DNA of 64,000 nucleotides, taken from Bacteriovoracaceae bacterium (lineage in GTDB: Bacteria > Bdellovibrionota > Bacteriovoracia > Bacteriovoracales > Bacteriovoracaceae). Shown here piece after piece: positions 29,045 to 38,406 of this stretch (position 1 is the stretch's first letter; each line of letters begins with the position of its first letter). Position numbers and translations under genes: made by a program. The notes under the pieces are model-generated. The model searched no databases, was not told the DNA's origin, and saw only the letters and a program-made list of their open reading frames with translations. The stretch is from contig JANJTC010000004.1 of assembly GCA_024711325.1 (NCBI GenBank), forward strand, positions 124,001-188,000, given 5' to 3'.

Positions 29045-29581
29045 ATGTTCGTTCAATTACTATTTGCATTGTCTGCTCTTCTGACTGTTGGATGCGCAAT
29101 CGCTGTGGCAGTAACCAAAAACATCATGCATTCGTGTATTTTCCTTCTGGGTTCATTACTCGGTATAGCAGGACTTTACGCTACACTCGGTGCTGACTTT
29201 GTGGCCGTGACTCAAATCATGGTTTACGTCGGTGGTGTGGTGATTCTGATGCTTTTTGCTGTGATGTTAACCGGTGGAAAAGATTTTGTTTCTCGTGCGC
29301 AAAACCTTCTGGGTCTTGCTCCGGCAATGGGTAACAAATGGACATATGCCATTGGCCTTTTAGTAGGTCTGGTTGTCCTTCTCACAAATGTAAAACTAAT
29401 CATGAATATCTCTAAGGCGTATCCTGCTAAGGTTTTTGGCAACGATTTTCCTTCTACGGTTAATCAGATTGGTCACTTATTGATTAAAGAGCACGTTTTA
29501 GCTTTTGAACTTTCATCAGTTCTATTATTAGGTGCTCTCGTAGGCGCGGCAATTATCGCTCGTCCAAGAAAGCAAGGATAA
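29045..29581 (+). CDS. nuoJ: NADH-quinone oxidoreductase subunit J
   Basis: Membrane subunit of Complex I, 178 residues, five predicted membrane segments. The conserved stretch VAVTQIMVYVGGVVILMLFAVML is easily recognised. An AAGGAT ribosome site precedes the ATG. nuoK starts 3 bp after its stop, so they are coupled. Confidence 0.95.
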   Translation: MFVQLLFALSALLTVGCAIAVAVTKNIMHSCIFLLGSLLGIAGLYATLGADFVAVTQIMVYVGGVVILMLFAVMLTGGKDFVSRAQNLLGLAPAMGNKWTYAIGLLVGLVVLLTNVKLIMNISKAYPAKVFGNDFPSTVNQIGHLLIKEHVLAFELSSVLLLGALVGAAIIARPRKQG

Positions 29582-29584
29582 CTT

Positions 29585-29890
29585 ATGATGAGTCTCGTTT
29601 CCTATTTAATTATCTCTCTCATCCTTTTCATCGTGGGACTTGTGGTCATGATTGCAAGAAAGAATATCATTGCGATACTTCTTGGAATTGAATTGATCCT
29701 AAATGCTGCTGCTTTGAATTTTGTGGCCTACTCCCGGTATGTAACAAACAACCTGGATGGGCATGTTTTTAGTTTATTTATTATTGTTATAGCTGCAGCA
29801 GAATCTGCTATTGGCCTCGCTATCGTGATTCGATTCTTCCAGATAAAAGAAACAATTCACGTTGATGAAGCGACACAGTTAAGAAACTAA
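29585..29890 (+). CDS. nuoK: NADH-quinone oxidoreductase subunit K
   Basis: Small three-helix antiporter-like subunit, 101 residues. Conserved Glu residues lie in LLGIELILNAAALNFV and IVIAAAESAIGLAIVI. Two adjacent ATGs (29585, 29588) could both start it. It ends 9 bp before nuoL. Confidence 0.95.
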   Translation: MMSLVSYLIISLILFIVGLVVMIARKNIIAILLGIELILNAAALNFVAYSRYVTNNLDGHVFSLFIIVIAAAESAIGLAIVIRFFQIKETIHVDEATQLRN

Positions 29891-29899
29891 GGGTTGGAC

Positions 29900-32101
29900 A
29901 TGGAATATACAGTTGGAAATATTGCGCCGATTTTTCTTTCCCCAGTAATAGCGTTTGTTATTAACGCTTTTTTTGGAAGAAAACTCCCTCGTCAGGGTGA
30001 CTGGTTAGCAACACTCAGTATTTTTATTTCTTTTATTTTTTCTGCCAGGATCTTCGGAGACTTCGTTTTCGGCACTTTTGCCACCGACTTCTTCATTCAT
30101 AAGACCTTTACCTGGTTTGATCTTTCTCATGGCGCCAATATCTGGAAAGTCGATATGGGTATCTATATCGATAACATGGCCGCCATCATGCTTCTTATGG
30201 TCTCCGGTGTTGCCTTTTTGATCCACCTATTTTCTACCTGGTATATGGACCATGATGAAAAGCACGGACGATTCTTTGTCTTCCTTCCACTTTTTACATC
30301 GGCCATGTTGGGTCTAGTTCTATCTGATAACTTATTCTCATTATTTATCTTTTGGGAAATCATGGGCTTTTGTTCATATTCTCTTATCGGTATCTATAAT
30401 AAGAAAGAAGCTGCCGGGGATGCCTCACTTAAAGCTTTCATGACCACACGAGTAGGTGATGTGTTCTTACTCTTGGGTATGGTTGCCATTTGGATGGTGA
30501 TTGGCAGCGTGGCCTATGTGGATATTTACGCTGCGATTGCAGAAGGTAAGTTTGCAGGTCAAACAGTCATTGGAATCTCTTTAGCGACTTTTGCTGGTCT
30601 ATGTATCTTCTTAGGTGGAATGGGTAAATCAGCTCAGTTCCCACTTCACGTCTGGTTACCGGATGCGATGATGGGTCCAACTCCTGGTTCTGCTCTTATC
30701 CATGCGGCAACGATGGTTGCCGCCGGAGTTTATCTTTCTCTGAGAATGTATCCACTCATGGTTTTGGGTGATCTGACTTGGTTTATTGCTGTTATCGGCG
30801 CCATTACAGCATTTGGTGCAGCAACAATTGCCCTGGTTCAGACAGATATTAAAGCAGTGCTTGCCTTCTCTACTATCTCTCAGTTGGGATATATGATGAT
30901 TGGTGTGGGTGTTGGCTCATATAATGCAGCTTTCATGCACTTGATCACTCACGCTATTTTTAAAGCTTGTCTCTTCTTGTCTGCTGGTTCCGTCATTCAC
31001 TCTGTACATGAACAGGAAATGCCAAAACTTGGTGGCCTTCGTAAGTATCTTCCTTACACTCACTTTGCAATGATGTGTTGTACGCTAGCCATCGCAGGTA
31101 TTCCATTCTTCTCAGGATTTGTTTCTAAAGACAGAATCTTGGGTGATGCCTTGTACTTCGGTTTCATTGCCGGCCAAAATCCACTTCTTGCCATCGTTCC
31201 AATTTTAGGTTTTGCAGGAGCTGGATTAACCGCTTTCTATATGTTCCGAATGATGTTTTTAACTTTCTACGGTGAAAATCGTATGGGCCATCATGACTCT
31301 CATGGCGATGAGCATGCTCACGGCGATCATCACCACGGTCACGATATTCATCATGAACACTTGGATGCTCGTTCGAATGTTCCCCTTCTAATCCTCTCAG
31401 TCTTCACATTGGGAGTATGGTTTGCGGGAAGTTTAACTGGTCAAGGTATCGTGAAAGTTTTTGGTGAAAAAACAGAATGGTTTAAAATTCTGGTTGAAGC
31501 TCCTAAGGTTGAACGTTTTGTAAAACATCCACGTGAAGCCTTTGGTTCAACTGATTCCAGAGTTAAAGCTGAACTTCCGAAGGCTAAATATGATCATCAG
31601 TCCGGTTATGCCGGTCCTAATCCGGATGATCACAAAATTCACTCTGCTCACGTTGTAGGGGCATGGATGTCGATTGTTATCGCCTTCCTGGGTGTGTTCA
31701 TTGCTTTCTTGATGTACATCAAAAAATCGATCAAGCCGCTGGCATCAATGTTCCCGGGATATACCGAGACACTCAAAAACAAATACTACTTCGACAATCT
31801 ATACGTGGACGTCATTATCAAGAAAGGATTACTGGGTCTTAACCGCTTCCTTTCATGGTTTGATATGGGAATCTTTGACCGATTCGCCGTAGATGGCTGG
31901 GCCGCAGTTAATAGAGTTCTTTTCAAGGCTTCGAAGTGGTTTGACAACGTTGTTGTCGATGCCATTGGTGTTGATGGAACAGGTGTCGCAGTTAATTTAT
32001 TCAACTTGGTTCTAAGAATCGTTCAGTCAGGTAAGATTCAGTTCTACTTCATTATGCTGATTGTGGTTCTTGCTAGTTATATTTGGACAGTAAATATTTA
32101 A
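29900..32101 (+). CDS. nuoL: NADH-quinone oxidoreductase subunit L
   Basis: Antiporter-like proton-pumping subunit with the long lateral helix, 733 residues from ATG 29900 (an upstream TTG at 29894 is unlikely because AAGGG fits this ATG). About 16 membrane segments; motifs include FWEIMGFCSYSLIGIY, LPDAMMGPTPGSALIHAATMVAAGVYL and LAFSTISQLGYMMIGVG. An extremely His-rich loop (about 460-490, GHHDSHGDEHAHGDHHHGHD) and a long polar loop (about 520-580) follow; such His tracts are rare in this subunit. Confidence 0.96.
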   Translation: MEYTVGNIAPIFLSPVIAFVINAFFGRKLPRQGDWLATLSIFISFIFSARIFGDFVFGTFATDFFIHKTFTWFDLSHGANIWKVDMGIYIDNMAAIMLLMVSGVAFLIHLFSTWYMDHDEKHGRFFVFLPLFTSAMLGLVLSDNLFSLFIFWEIMGFCSYSLIGIYNKKEAAGDASLKAFMTTRVGDVFLLLGMVAIWMVIGSVAYVDIYAAIAEGKFAGQTVIGISLATFAGLCIFLGGMGKSAQFPLHVWLPDAMMGPTPGSALIHAATMVAAGVYLSLRMYPLMVLGDLTWFIAVIGAITAFGAATIALVQTDIKAVLAFSTISQLGYMMIGVGVGSYNAAFMHLITHAIFKACLFLSAGSVIHSVHEQEMPKLGGLRKYLPYTHFAMMCCTLAIAGIPFFSGFVSKDRILGDALYFGFIAGQNPLLAIVPILGFAGAGLTAFYMFRMMFLTFYGENRMGHHDSHGDEHAHGDHHHGHDIHHEHLDARSNVPLLILSVFTLGVWFAGSLTGQGIVKVFGEKTEWFKILVEAPKVERFVKHPREAFGSTDSRVKAELPKAKYDHQSGYAGPNPDDHKIHSAHVVGAWMSIVIAFLGVFIAFLMYIKKSIKPLASMFPGYTETLKNKYYFDNLYVDVIIKKGLLGLNRFLSWFDMGIFDRFAVDGWAAVNRVLFKASKWFDNVVVDAIGVDGTGVAVNLFNLVLRIVQSGKIQFYFIMLIVVLASYIWTVNI

Positions 32102-32131
32102 GGTTTTTTTCTTAATAGAGAGAGGTTCGTT

Positions 32132-33649
32132 GTGAACGGAATACTGAATTGGATTTTATGGTTACCGATTATTGGTATGGTGGGTATTATTCTTACGCCT
32201 AAGGCGAAAGAAAATGTCATTAGAATGATGACTCTGGTAACAACTTCAATAACATTGATTTTATCAATACTTCTTTATTTGAAGTTTGATACATCAACTG
32301 CTGACATGCAGTTTGTGACCAAGCTTCCTTGGATTTCACAATTCCACATCAATTACTTTATCGGTATTGATGGTATCACGATGCTCATGACTTTCTTGAA
32401 TGCGTTACTTTTCTTCATCTGTACGCTTTCATCATGGACAGTGACTAAAAACATTAAAGCTTACTTTGCTCTGCTTTTAATGCTCCAGTCGACAGTCTTT
32501 GGGGTTTTCTTCTCGTTAGACTTCTTCTTATTCTATGTTTACTGGGAAGTTATGCTTCTTCCAATGTTCTTCCTTATCGGAATTTGGGGTGGCGAAAACA
32601 GAGAATACGCAGCGATCAAGTTCTTTCTCTATACTTTCTTCGGTTCGATCTTCATGCTCGTTGGTATCATTGCCCTTTACTACGCTTCTGGAAAAGGTGT
32701 TGATTCCTTTAATATTCTGGCCCACCAAGGTGGTAAATTTACCGAGCTACAAGTTAACGTTTTCGGTAAGTCTTTCTCTTTTGAGCACCTTTTCTTCTGG
32801 TTCATGTTCCTTGGTTTTGCCATCAAGGTTCCAGTATTTCCATTTCACACTTGGTTACCTCACGCCCACGTTCAGGCCCCAACCGCGGTTTCAGTTATCC
32901 TCGCCGGCGTTCTTCTTAAAATGGGTACTTATGGTTTCCTAAGAATTGCTTTTCCAATTTTCCCACAAGCAGCCGTAGAATACTCAACCATCATCGCAGT
33001 TCTCGGACTTATTTCTGTTATATATGGTGCTTTCTGCGCGATGGCGCAGGATGATGTGAAAAAGTTGATTGCTTACTCTTCTGTCTCTCACATGGGTTTT
33101 GTAATGCTTGGTCTATCGGCCATGACAACTCAAGGGATGAACGGAGCTGTACTTCAGATGTTCAACCACGGAACTTCTACTGCCATGATGTTTTTACTTA
33201 TCGGAATTCTTTATGAGCGCTCTCACCATCGTTGGATTGTTAAGCCAGATGGTTCAAAAGGTTACGGCGGTCTTTCAACTAAACTTCCTAAGTACACAAC
33301 AGTATTTATTATCGGTATGTTCGCTTCATTAGGTCTTCCGGGACTTTCTGGCTTCATCTCTGAAGCTCTTATCTTCTTGGGAATCTATGAGAAATTCACA
33401 ACAATCACTGTTATTGCAGTTGTAGGTCTCCTGATTGGTGCTGCTTATCTTCTTTGGATGTTCAAGCGTATGTTCTTCGGAGAAGTTAATCCGGAAACTG
33501 AAGACTACGAAGACATGAACGCGCGTGAAGTGTTCTATATGATCCCACTTTGTATTTGTGTAATTGTGTTTGGTATTTTTCCAAGCCCACTCCTCAATGT
33601 GATGAAAGCGTCTGTAGGACAACTTGTTGATCTGTTGAGTAAGTATTAA
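32132..33649 (+). CDS. nuoM: NADH-quinone oxidoreductase subunit M
   Basis: Second antiporter-like proton pump subunit, 505 residues with about 14 membrane segments. It starts with GTG after AGAGAGG. Conserved sequences include DFFLFYVYWEVMLLPMFFLIG with the key Glu, FPFHTWLPHAHVQAPTAVSVILAGVLLKMG, and AYSSVSHMGFVMLGL. It is separated from nuoL by 30 bp and from nuoN by 12 bp. Confidence 0.97.
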   Translation: MNGILNWILWLPIIGMVGIILTPKAKENVIRMMTLVTTSITLILSILLYLKFDTSTADMQFVTKLPWISQFHINYFIGIDGITMLMTFLNALLFFICTLSSWTVTKNIKAYFALLLMLQSTVFGVFFSLDFFLFYVYWEVMLLPMFFLIGIWGGENREYAAIKFFLYTFFGSIFMLVGIIALYYASGKGVDSFNILAHQGGKFTELQVNVFGKSFSFEHLFFWFMFLGFAIKVPVFPFHTWLPHAHVQAPTAVSVILAGVLLKMGTYGFLRIAFPIFPQAAVEYSTIIAVLGLISVIYGAFCAMAQDDVKKLIAYSSVSHMGFVMLGLSAMTTQGMNGAVLQMFNHGTSTAMMFLLIGILYERSHHRWIVKPDGSKGYGGLSTKLPKYTTVFIIGMFASLGLPGLSGFISEALIFLGIYEKFTTITVIAVVGLLIGAAYLLWMFKRMFFGEVNPETEDYEDMNAREVFYMIPLCICVIVFGIFPSPLLNVMKASVGQLVDLLSKY

Positions 33650-33661
33650 GAGAGGTTTTTT

Positions 33662-35128
33662 GTGATTGACCAATTATTTGGTTTTTTAGGCTACTATATT
33701 CCCGAGGTCATCTGTATCGTATTGATGACAACTCTTTTAGTAGCTGAATCTTCGGTTAAAGATGAGCATGCTCCAAGAACCAAGATTCATGTTTATACAC
33801 AGATTGTTCTAGGTATTGTTTTGATCAGCTTGTTCCAGAACCTGGGAGAAAAGCCGCTTCATATTTTTCATAATGCCGTAACCATTGACCCTTTTAGCAC
33901 CTTGATGAAAATCATTATGGTAGTGGGAACTATGGGAACTGTGTTCTTGAGCCATTCTTCAAAAGATATCTATACCAATCTTAAATCTGAATTTTCAATC
34001 ATGGCCGTAGGTGTTTTGATCGGTGGTATGTTACTAGCTTCTGCTAACAACATGCTCACGTTCTATCTGGGTCTGGAAACTCTATCCATTCTGTCTTATG
34101 TAATGAGCTCTTTTAAGCGGGATGAATCAACTTCAACTGAAGCCGGTATGAAGTATGTTCTGTACGGTGGTCTTTCCGCTGGAGTTTCTTTATTTGGTAT
34201 TTCTCACCTTTATGGCGTTTTCGGCTCAATCCAGTTTGGTGAAATCGCTCGTCAAGTTCCAGGACTTGAAGGCATTAACCTTGCGATCGTTCTTGTCTCT
34301 TCTGTACTGTTTTTCGTAGGCGTGGGTTATAAAATTTCAGTTTTCCCTTTCCATATGTGGACACCGGATGTTTATCAGGGTGCTCCTATTCCTGTTACCT
34401 CATTCTTTGCGATAGTTCCAAAGATGGCTGGTCTGGCAACTCTGGTACGAGTATCGTTCGTTTTCTTATCCGAAGGTTCTCCGCTTACTGTTTCATGGGT
34501 TGGTCTGATATTGGTCATTGCCGCCATGACTATGACGGTTGGTAACGTAACGGCCATCGGTCAAACCTCAGTTAAGCGTATGCTCGCCTTCTCTTCCATC
34601 GGCCACGTCGGTATGATGATTTTGGGTATCGTGGTTATGAATGAATCAGGTGTTCAGGCGATTCTTTTCTACGGAATCGTTTATATGTTCATGACTCTGA
34701 TTGCTTTTTATATCACTTCTCATTTATCTGATATGTATGGCACAGATTCTTATGATGTTTTCCGGGGTTTAGTTTATAAACATCCGTTAATGGCCATCAT
34801 AATGGCGTCTGTATTGTTCTCCTTGGCCGGTATTCCACCTTTCAGTGGTTTCGTCGCCAAGTTCAACATGTTTGCCGTGGTGATCGAGAAGAAACATTAC
34901 GGAATTGCAATTGTTGCAGCATTTAACTCTGTTATTGCTCTTTACTACTATATGAAGCTGGCCAAAACCATGATCTTTGGACAAGCCGATGGCGAGGAGA
35001 AGGTCTTGGGTTTTACCCCCCTAAACCAAGCCGTCATTATTGCTCTTTTTATCCCAGTTTTATTCCTAGGGGTTTTCTGGGATTCGGCCATGGCCCTTGC
35101 GGGAAATGCGTCTCTTTTTATAAAGTAA
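33662..35128 (+). CDS. nuoN: NADH-quinone oxidoreductase subunit N
   Basis: Third antiporter-like subunit, 488 residues, GTG start with an AGAGAGG-type ribosome site. Motifs are NNMLTFYLGLETLSILSYVMS, FPFHMWTPDVYQGAPIPVTSF and LAFSSIGHVGMMILG, giving about 14 membrane segments. It is the last gene of the operon and is followed by a clear terminator. Confidence 0.97.
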   Translation: MIDQLFGFLGYYIPEVICIVLMTTLLVAESSVKDEHAPRTKIHVYTQIVLGIVLISLFQNLGEKPLHIFHNAVTIDPFSTLMKIIMVVGTMGTVFLSHSSKDIYTNLKSEFSIMAVGVLIGGMLLASANNMLTFYLGLETLSILSYVMSSFKRDESTSTEAGMKYVLYGGLSAGVSLFGISHLYGVFGSIQFGEIARQVPGLEGINLAIVLVSSVLFFVGVGYKISVFPFHMWTPDVYQGAPIPVTSFFAIVPKMAGLATLVRVSFVFLSEGSPLTVSWVGLILVIAAMTMTVGNVTAIGQTSVKRMLAFSSIGHVGMMILGIVVMNESGVQAILFYGIVYMFMTLIAFYITSHLSDMYGTDSYDVFRGLVYKHPLMAIIMASVLFSLAGIPPFSGFVAKFNMFAVVIEKKHYGIAIVAAFNSVIALYYYMKLAKTMIFGQADGEEKVLGFTPLNQAVIIALFIPVLFLGVFWDSAMALAGNASLFIK

Positions 35129-35134
35129 TCGGAT

Positions 35135-35161
35135 AAGGGGAGCTTCTGCTCCCCTTTTTTG
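35135..35161 (+). terminator. Intrinsic terminator of the nuo operon
   Basis: Stem AAGGGGAGC / GCTCCCCTT with loop TTCT and then TTTT, 6 bp after the nuoN stop. Confidence 0.92.
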
Positions 35162-35188
35162 TTTTACCCCCAAAAGTCTAAATTCCTT

Positions 35189-35194
35189 TATAAT
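35189..35194 (+). promoter_or_regulatory. TATAAT -10 element abutting the TPR gene start
   Basis: Perfect TATAAT with only 7 nt to the ATG at 35202 and no ribosome site, suggesting a leaderless or very short-leader transcript. No good -35 is seen. Confidence 0.4.
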
Positions 35195-35201
35195 TAATGC
35201 T

Positions 35202-38200
35202 ATGACGAAATACCGTATCCGACTGGGAACTGGTCGGGTGATTGGACCGTTTGTTAAAAATCAGCTTTTTGACTTAAAGGCCAAGGGACACATTAAAGGT
35301 AATGAGGAAGCTCAAATTTTTCCGACAGGAAATTGGGGTCCAATTACGTCGTTTGATTTTTATCCCGAACTCATGGATGAAAATAAAACTGCAGTGGAAT
35401 CCCCGGCACCCAAAGAAGAAACATTCATCATTGATCTGACTCAACTTCGAAATAAAAAAAATGAAAAAGAGTTGGAAGAATATGACCATGGCACTATTTC
35501 AACCGTTGAACAATTAACAGAGACGGTTCGTTTACCAGCAGTCGAAGCCACCCCTGTCATTTCTGAAGAAGTGGAAATTCAAGATGATCCAACTCGTCTG
35601 GTGGACAGGCATAACACCGCAGTCACCAGCTCAGAAGAGCATCACTTTGATTTATCGAAGGAGGACAATGGAGACAAAACCCTCATTAATCCGGTCGCCC
35701 AGCAAGAAATTGAAAGGATGCGAAAGCTTCAGCGTGAGGCCAGGGAAAAGATAGAAGCAGAAGAGCAAGAGGCGGAAGCTTTACTAATAGCCGAGAAAGA
35801 GGAAGCAGAAAATCTTGCTTTAGTACTCGCTCAAGAAAACGAAGTGGTTTCTTACGATGAAGCCACGCAAGTCATTAATTTGGATAAGACAGGCCTCTTA
35901 CAGGATGCCTATGAAACGGAAACGACTATTGATGAAGAGTTAAGGAAAGTTCAGAAAAAAAGAGAGAAAGAAGAAGCTGAAGATGAAGCTGAAGACGAAA
36001 CGGAATCTGAAGCTCAGAAAAAAGCGAAAAAGAAAAAGATTGTAATTATTGTTGCCGCACTGGCGATTGCTTATGCTGTTTTATTTCCAGAGGAAAAGCC
36101 AAAGAAACCAGCATTTCAGCATCTACAACCAAAGATTTTTTTTCCTATCCCTTTTGATAAAGCCGATGCCCAAAAATCTAAAGCCGAATTTAACCGGGGC
36201 ATTGAGCATTTTAATAGAGGCACTTATCCAGAGTTAGTTCAGGCGGGTTTGAATTTTAAAAACAGCTATGAAAATAATATGGAAAATAGCGATGCACTTA
36301 ATTATATGGTCAGAACTTATGCGGAAGAATTGAAGCATTCCAAAGACAATATGGCCGACGCTCAAACGCTTTTTAATATCATTCAAAGTAAAAGACCTTT
36401 TTTAGTTCAGAATGCCAATGGTGTCATTGGTCTTAATTTGTTTTACATGGCCATTAATAAACCTGCGGCTGCGATTGATGTTGTACATAAATACCTTAAG
36501 CTAAAACCCAAAGATCTGAGCCAGGATTTATTTGCTGTTTATGTTACTAGCTTAATCAAGCAGGGCAAGATTGATCTTGCCCGCCAGTTCTTTCAGGCCC
36601 TGGAAAAAGCTCCTGATAAAAATCGATACGCCTACATCGCCCTCATTGAGTATCTTTTACTCAACCAGGAAACTGAAAAAGCTATGGAATATGTAAACGA
36701 CGCGATTAAACGTAATCCTAACAATGTTGTATTCCTACTCAAAAAAGCAGAGATGCTATTAAAGGATAAGAAGTTTAAGGAAATGGCCGCACTCTTAAAG
36801 AAGGCGGAAGAGAAAGGACTTGAATACAACAACAGTAATCGCGCTAAGTTTTTCGAGCTCAAAGGCCTGGTTTATGCCTTTCAAAAGAAACCCAAAGAAG
36901 CAACGGCATACCTGAATCGCTCGTTAAAGCTCTATGACTCGACTGACCTCCGTGCCATTCTCGCAACACTAGAAACGAGTAACGGGAAACTGGCCGAAAC
37001 AGATAAGCTGATAAACGAAAGTAAGGCCTTCAGCCTTCTTCTCCAGGCCAAATCTTTTTTCAATAAGAGAAACTATGAACTTGCCTTAAGTTATGCTGCG
37101 AAAGCGACGGATGCCTATCCGGGACATGTTCCCTCAGAGCTATTTCTTTCAAAAGTTCAGATGAGACTAGGCCTTGCTCAACAAGCCTTAAAAACGATTG
37201 AAAATCTGCTGCAAAAATACCCGGACGACAAAGAAATCAACCTGGCCTTGGTGGATGCTTACATTGAGACTTACAAGTTTCACGATGCCAGAAACCGGAT
37301 TGCTGTAATTTCCAGTACTGATATCAGAGATTCTTACGAATATGCATCTCTCAACGCCAAACTCTTTTTAAAAATGGGCGATATCCTTCAGGCAATGTCC
37401 TGGCTTCGAAACTCAATCAGCCTAAATCCGTTAAATGATTCAGATATTTTTCAGCTAGCGGAAATATCCCTTAAAAAGGCCAACTTCGATTCGGCCAGGA
37501 CCTTTTTAAATAAAGTCATTGAGCTGGATCCGGTTAATCCTGATTATCGAGTAACTTATGCCAAGCTTATTTATGAAACTCAGGATGACCGTGCAGCGAT
37601 TGGATACTTGCTGAGTCTTCTGGATGAGTTCGGGGAAAGTTCAAAGATACTTTCGGAAATTGCGATCCTCTATTATCGAGCAGGTCGAGTACGGGATTTC
37701 GAAAACTTTAAAACGAAGCTTGAGAAGTTTCATTCTCAAGATAAAACACTTTATGAGTTTTTGATCAAGGCTGCCCTGATGGATGAGCGCTTTAATGATA
37801 TTCCTGATCTAGTGAACAAACTGCTGGCAATCGAGCCTGGTGAACTTGAGGCCATGATGACTGCCGGTCGCGTGTTGTTTGAAAATGGTAAATTAGTGGA
37901 AGCTGCCGAGTGGTTTAAGCGCGTGAGGGATAAAATGCCTTCTTATCCCAAGGTTCTCTACTATGTGGCCAAGATCAGTTATCTGAGTGGTAATTTGGAT
38001 AAGGCCTTAGAAGAGATTCAATTAGATATTAAAGAGAATGGCGAAAACGACGCAGACTTTGTATTCATGGCCCAAATTAAATTGGATAAGGGCGAATACC
38101 TAGAAGCGGAAAATCTTTTTAAACGGGCGCAAAAACTTAATCCCAGATCATACGATGCCATTGTTGGGATGGCCGACCTGAGCACCAAGCGGAGTAATTT

Positions 38201-38399
38201 TGATCTAGCGCTGGATCTTTATAAACGAGCGCTCAAGTTAAATGCAGAAGAGACGATCGTTCATAAAAAAATTGGGGATGTTTACCGACATCTGGGTCAG
38301 GGGACTCTGGCCATAGAATCCTATCAGTTGTATCTTGATATGGATCCTGAAAGCCCCTACAAACGTCAAATTGAAGCTTATATCAAACTCATGCAATAG
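35202..38399 (+). CDS. Large membrane-anchored TPR protein with N-terminal GYF_2-like domain
   Basis: 1065 residues. The N-terminus (1-55; YRIRLGTGRVIGPFVKNQLFDL...NWGPI) resembles the GYF_2 (DUF4339) type GP-motif domains found in deltaproteobacteria. A long acidic linker (60-275) contains Thr motifs DDPTRLVD, GDKTLINP and DEATQVINL. One membrane segment spans about 280-295 after KKAKKKK, putting the linker in the cytoplasm. Residues 310-1065 are tandem TPRs, likely periplasmic. It is probably a cell-envelope scaffold (inference). It shares an operon with serS (7-bp gap). No ribosome site precedes the ATG. Confidence 0.75.
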   Translation: MTKYRIRLGTGRVIGPFVKNQLFDLKAKGHIKGNEEAQIFPTGNWGPITSFDFYPELMDENKTAVESPAPKEETFIIDLTQLRNKKNEKELEEYDHGTISTVEQLTETVRLPAVEATPVISEEVEIQDDPTRLVDRHNTAVTSSEEHHFDLSKEDNGDKTLINPVAQQEIERMRKLQREAREKIEAEEQEAEALLIAEKEEAENLALVLAQENEVVSYDEATQVINLDKTGLLQDAYETETTIDEELRKVQKKREKEEAEDEAEDETESEAQKKAKKKKIVIIVAALAIAYAVLFPEEKPKKPAFQHLQPKIFFPIPFDKADAQKSKAEFNRGIEHFNRGTYPELVQAGLNFKNSYENNMENSDALNYMVRTYAEELKHSKDNMADAQTLFNIIQSKRPFLVQNANGVIGLNLFYMAINKPAAAIDVVHKYLKLKPKDLSQDLFAVYVTSLIKQGKIDLARQFFQALEKAPDKNRYAYIALIEYLLLNQETEKAMEYVNDAIKRNPNNVVFLLKKAEMLLKDKKFKEMAALLKKAEEKGLEYNNSNRAKFFELKGLVYAFQKKPKEATAYLNRSLKLYDSTDLRAILATLETSNGKLAETDKLINESKAFSLLLQAKSFFNKRNYELALSYAAKATDAYPGHVPSELFLSKVQMRLGLAQQALKTIENLLQKYPDDKEINLALVDAYIETYKFHDARNRIAVISSTDIRDSYEYASLNAKLFLKMGDILQAMSWLRNSISLNPLNDSDIFQLAEISLKKANFDSARTFLNKVIELDPVNPDYRVTYAKLIYETQDDRAAIGYLLSLLDEFGESSKILSEIAILYYRAGRVRDFENFKTKLEKFHSQDKTLYEFLIKAALMDERFNDIPDLVNKLLAIEPGELEAMMTAGRVLFENGKLVEAAEWFKRVRDKMPSYPKVLYYVAKISYLSGNLDKALEEIQLDIKENGENDADFVFMAQIKLDKGEYLEAENLFKRAQKLNPRSYDAIVGMADLSTKRSNFDLALDLYKRALKLNAEETIVHKKIGDVYRHLGQGTLAIESYQLYLDMDPESPYKRQIEAYIKLMQ

Positions 38400-38406
38400 G
38401 TGATCC

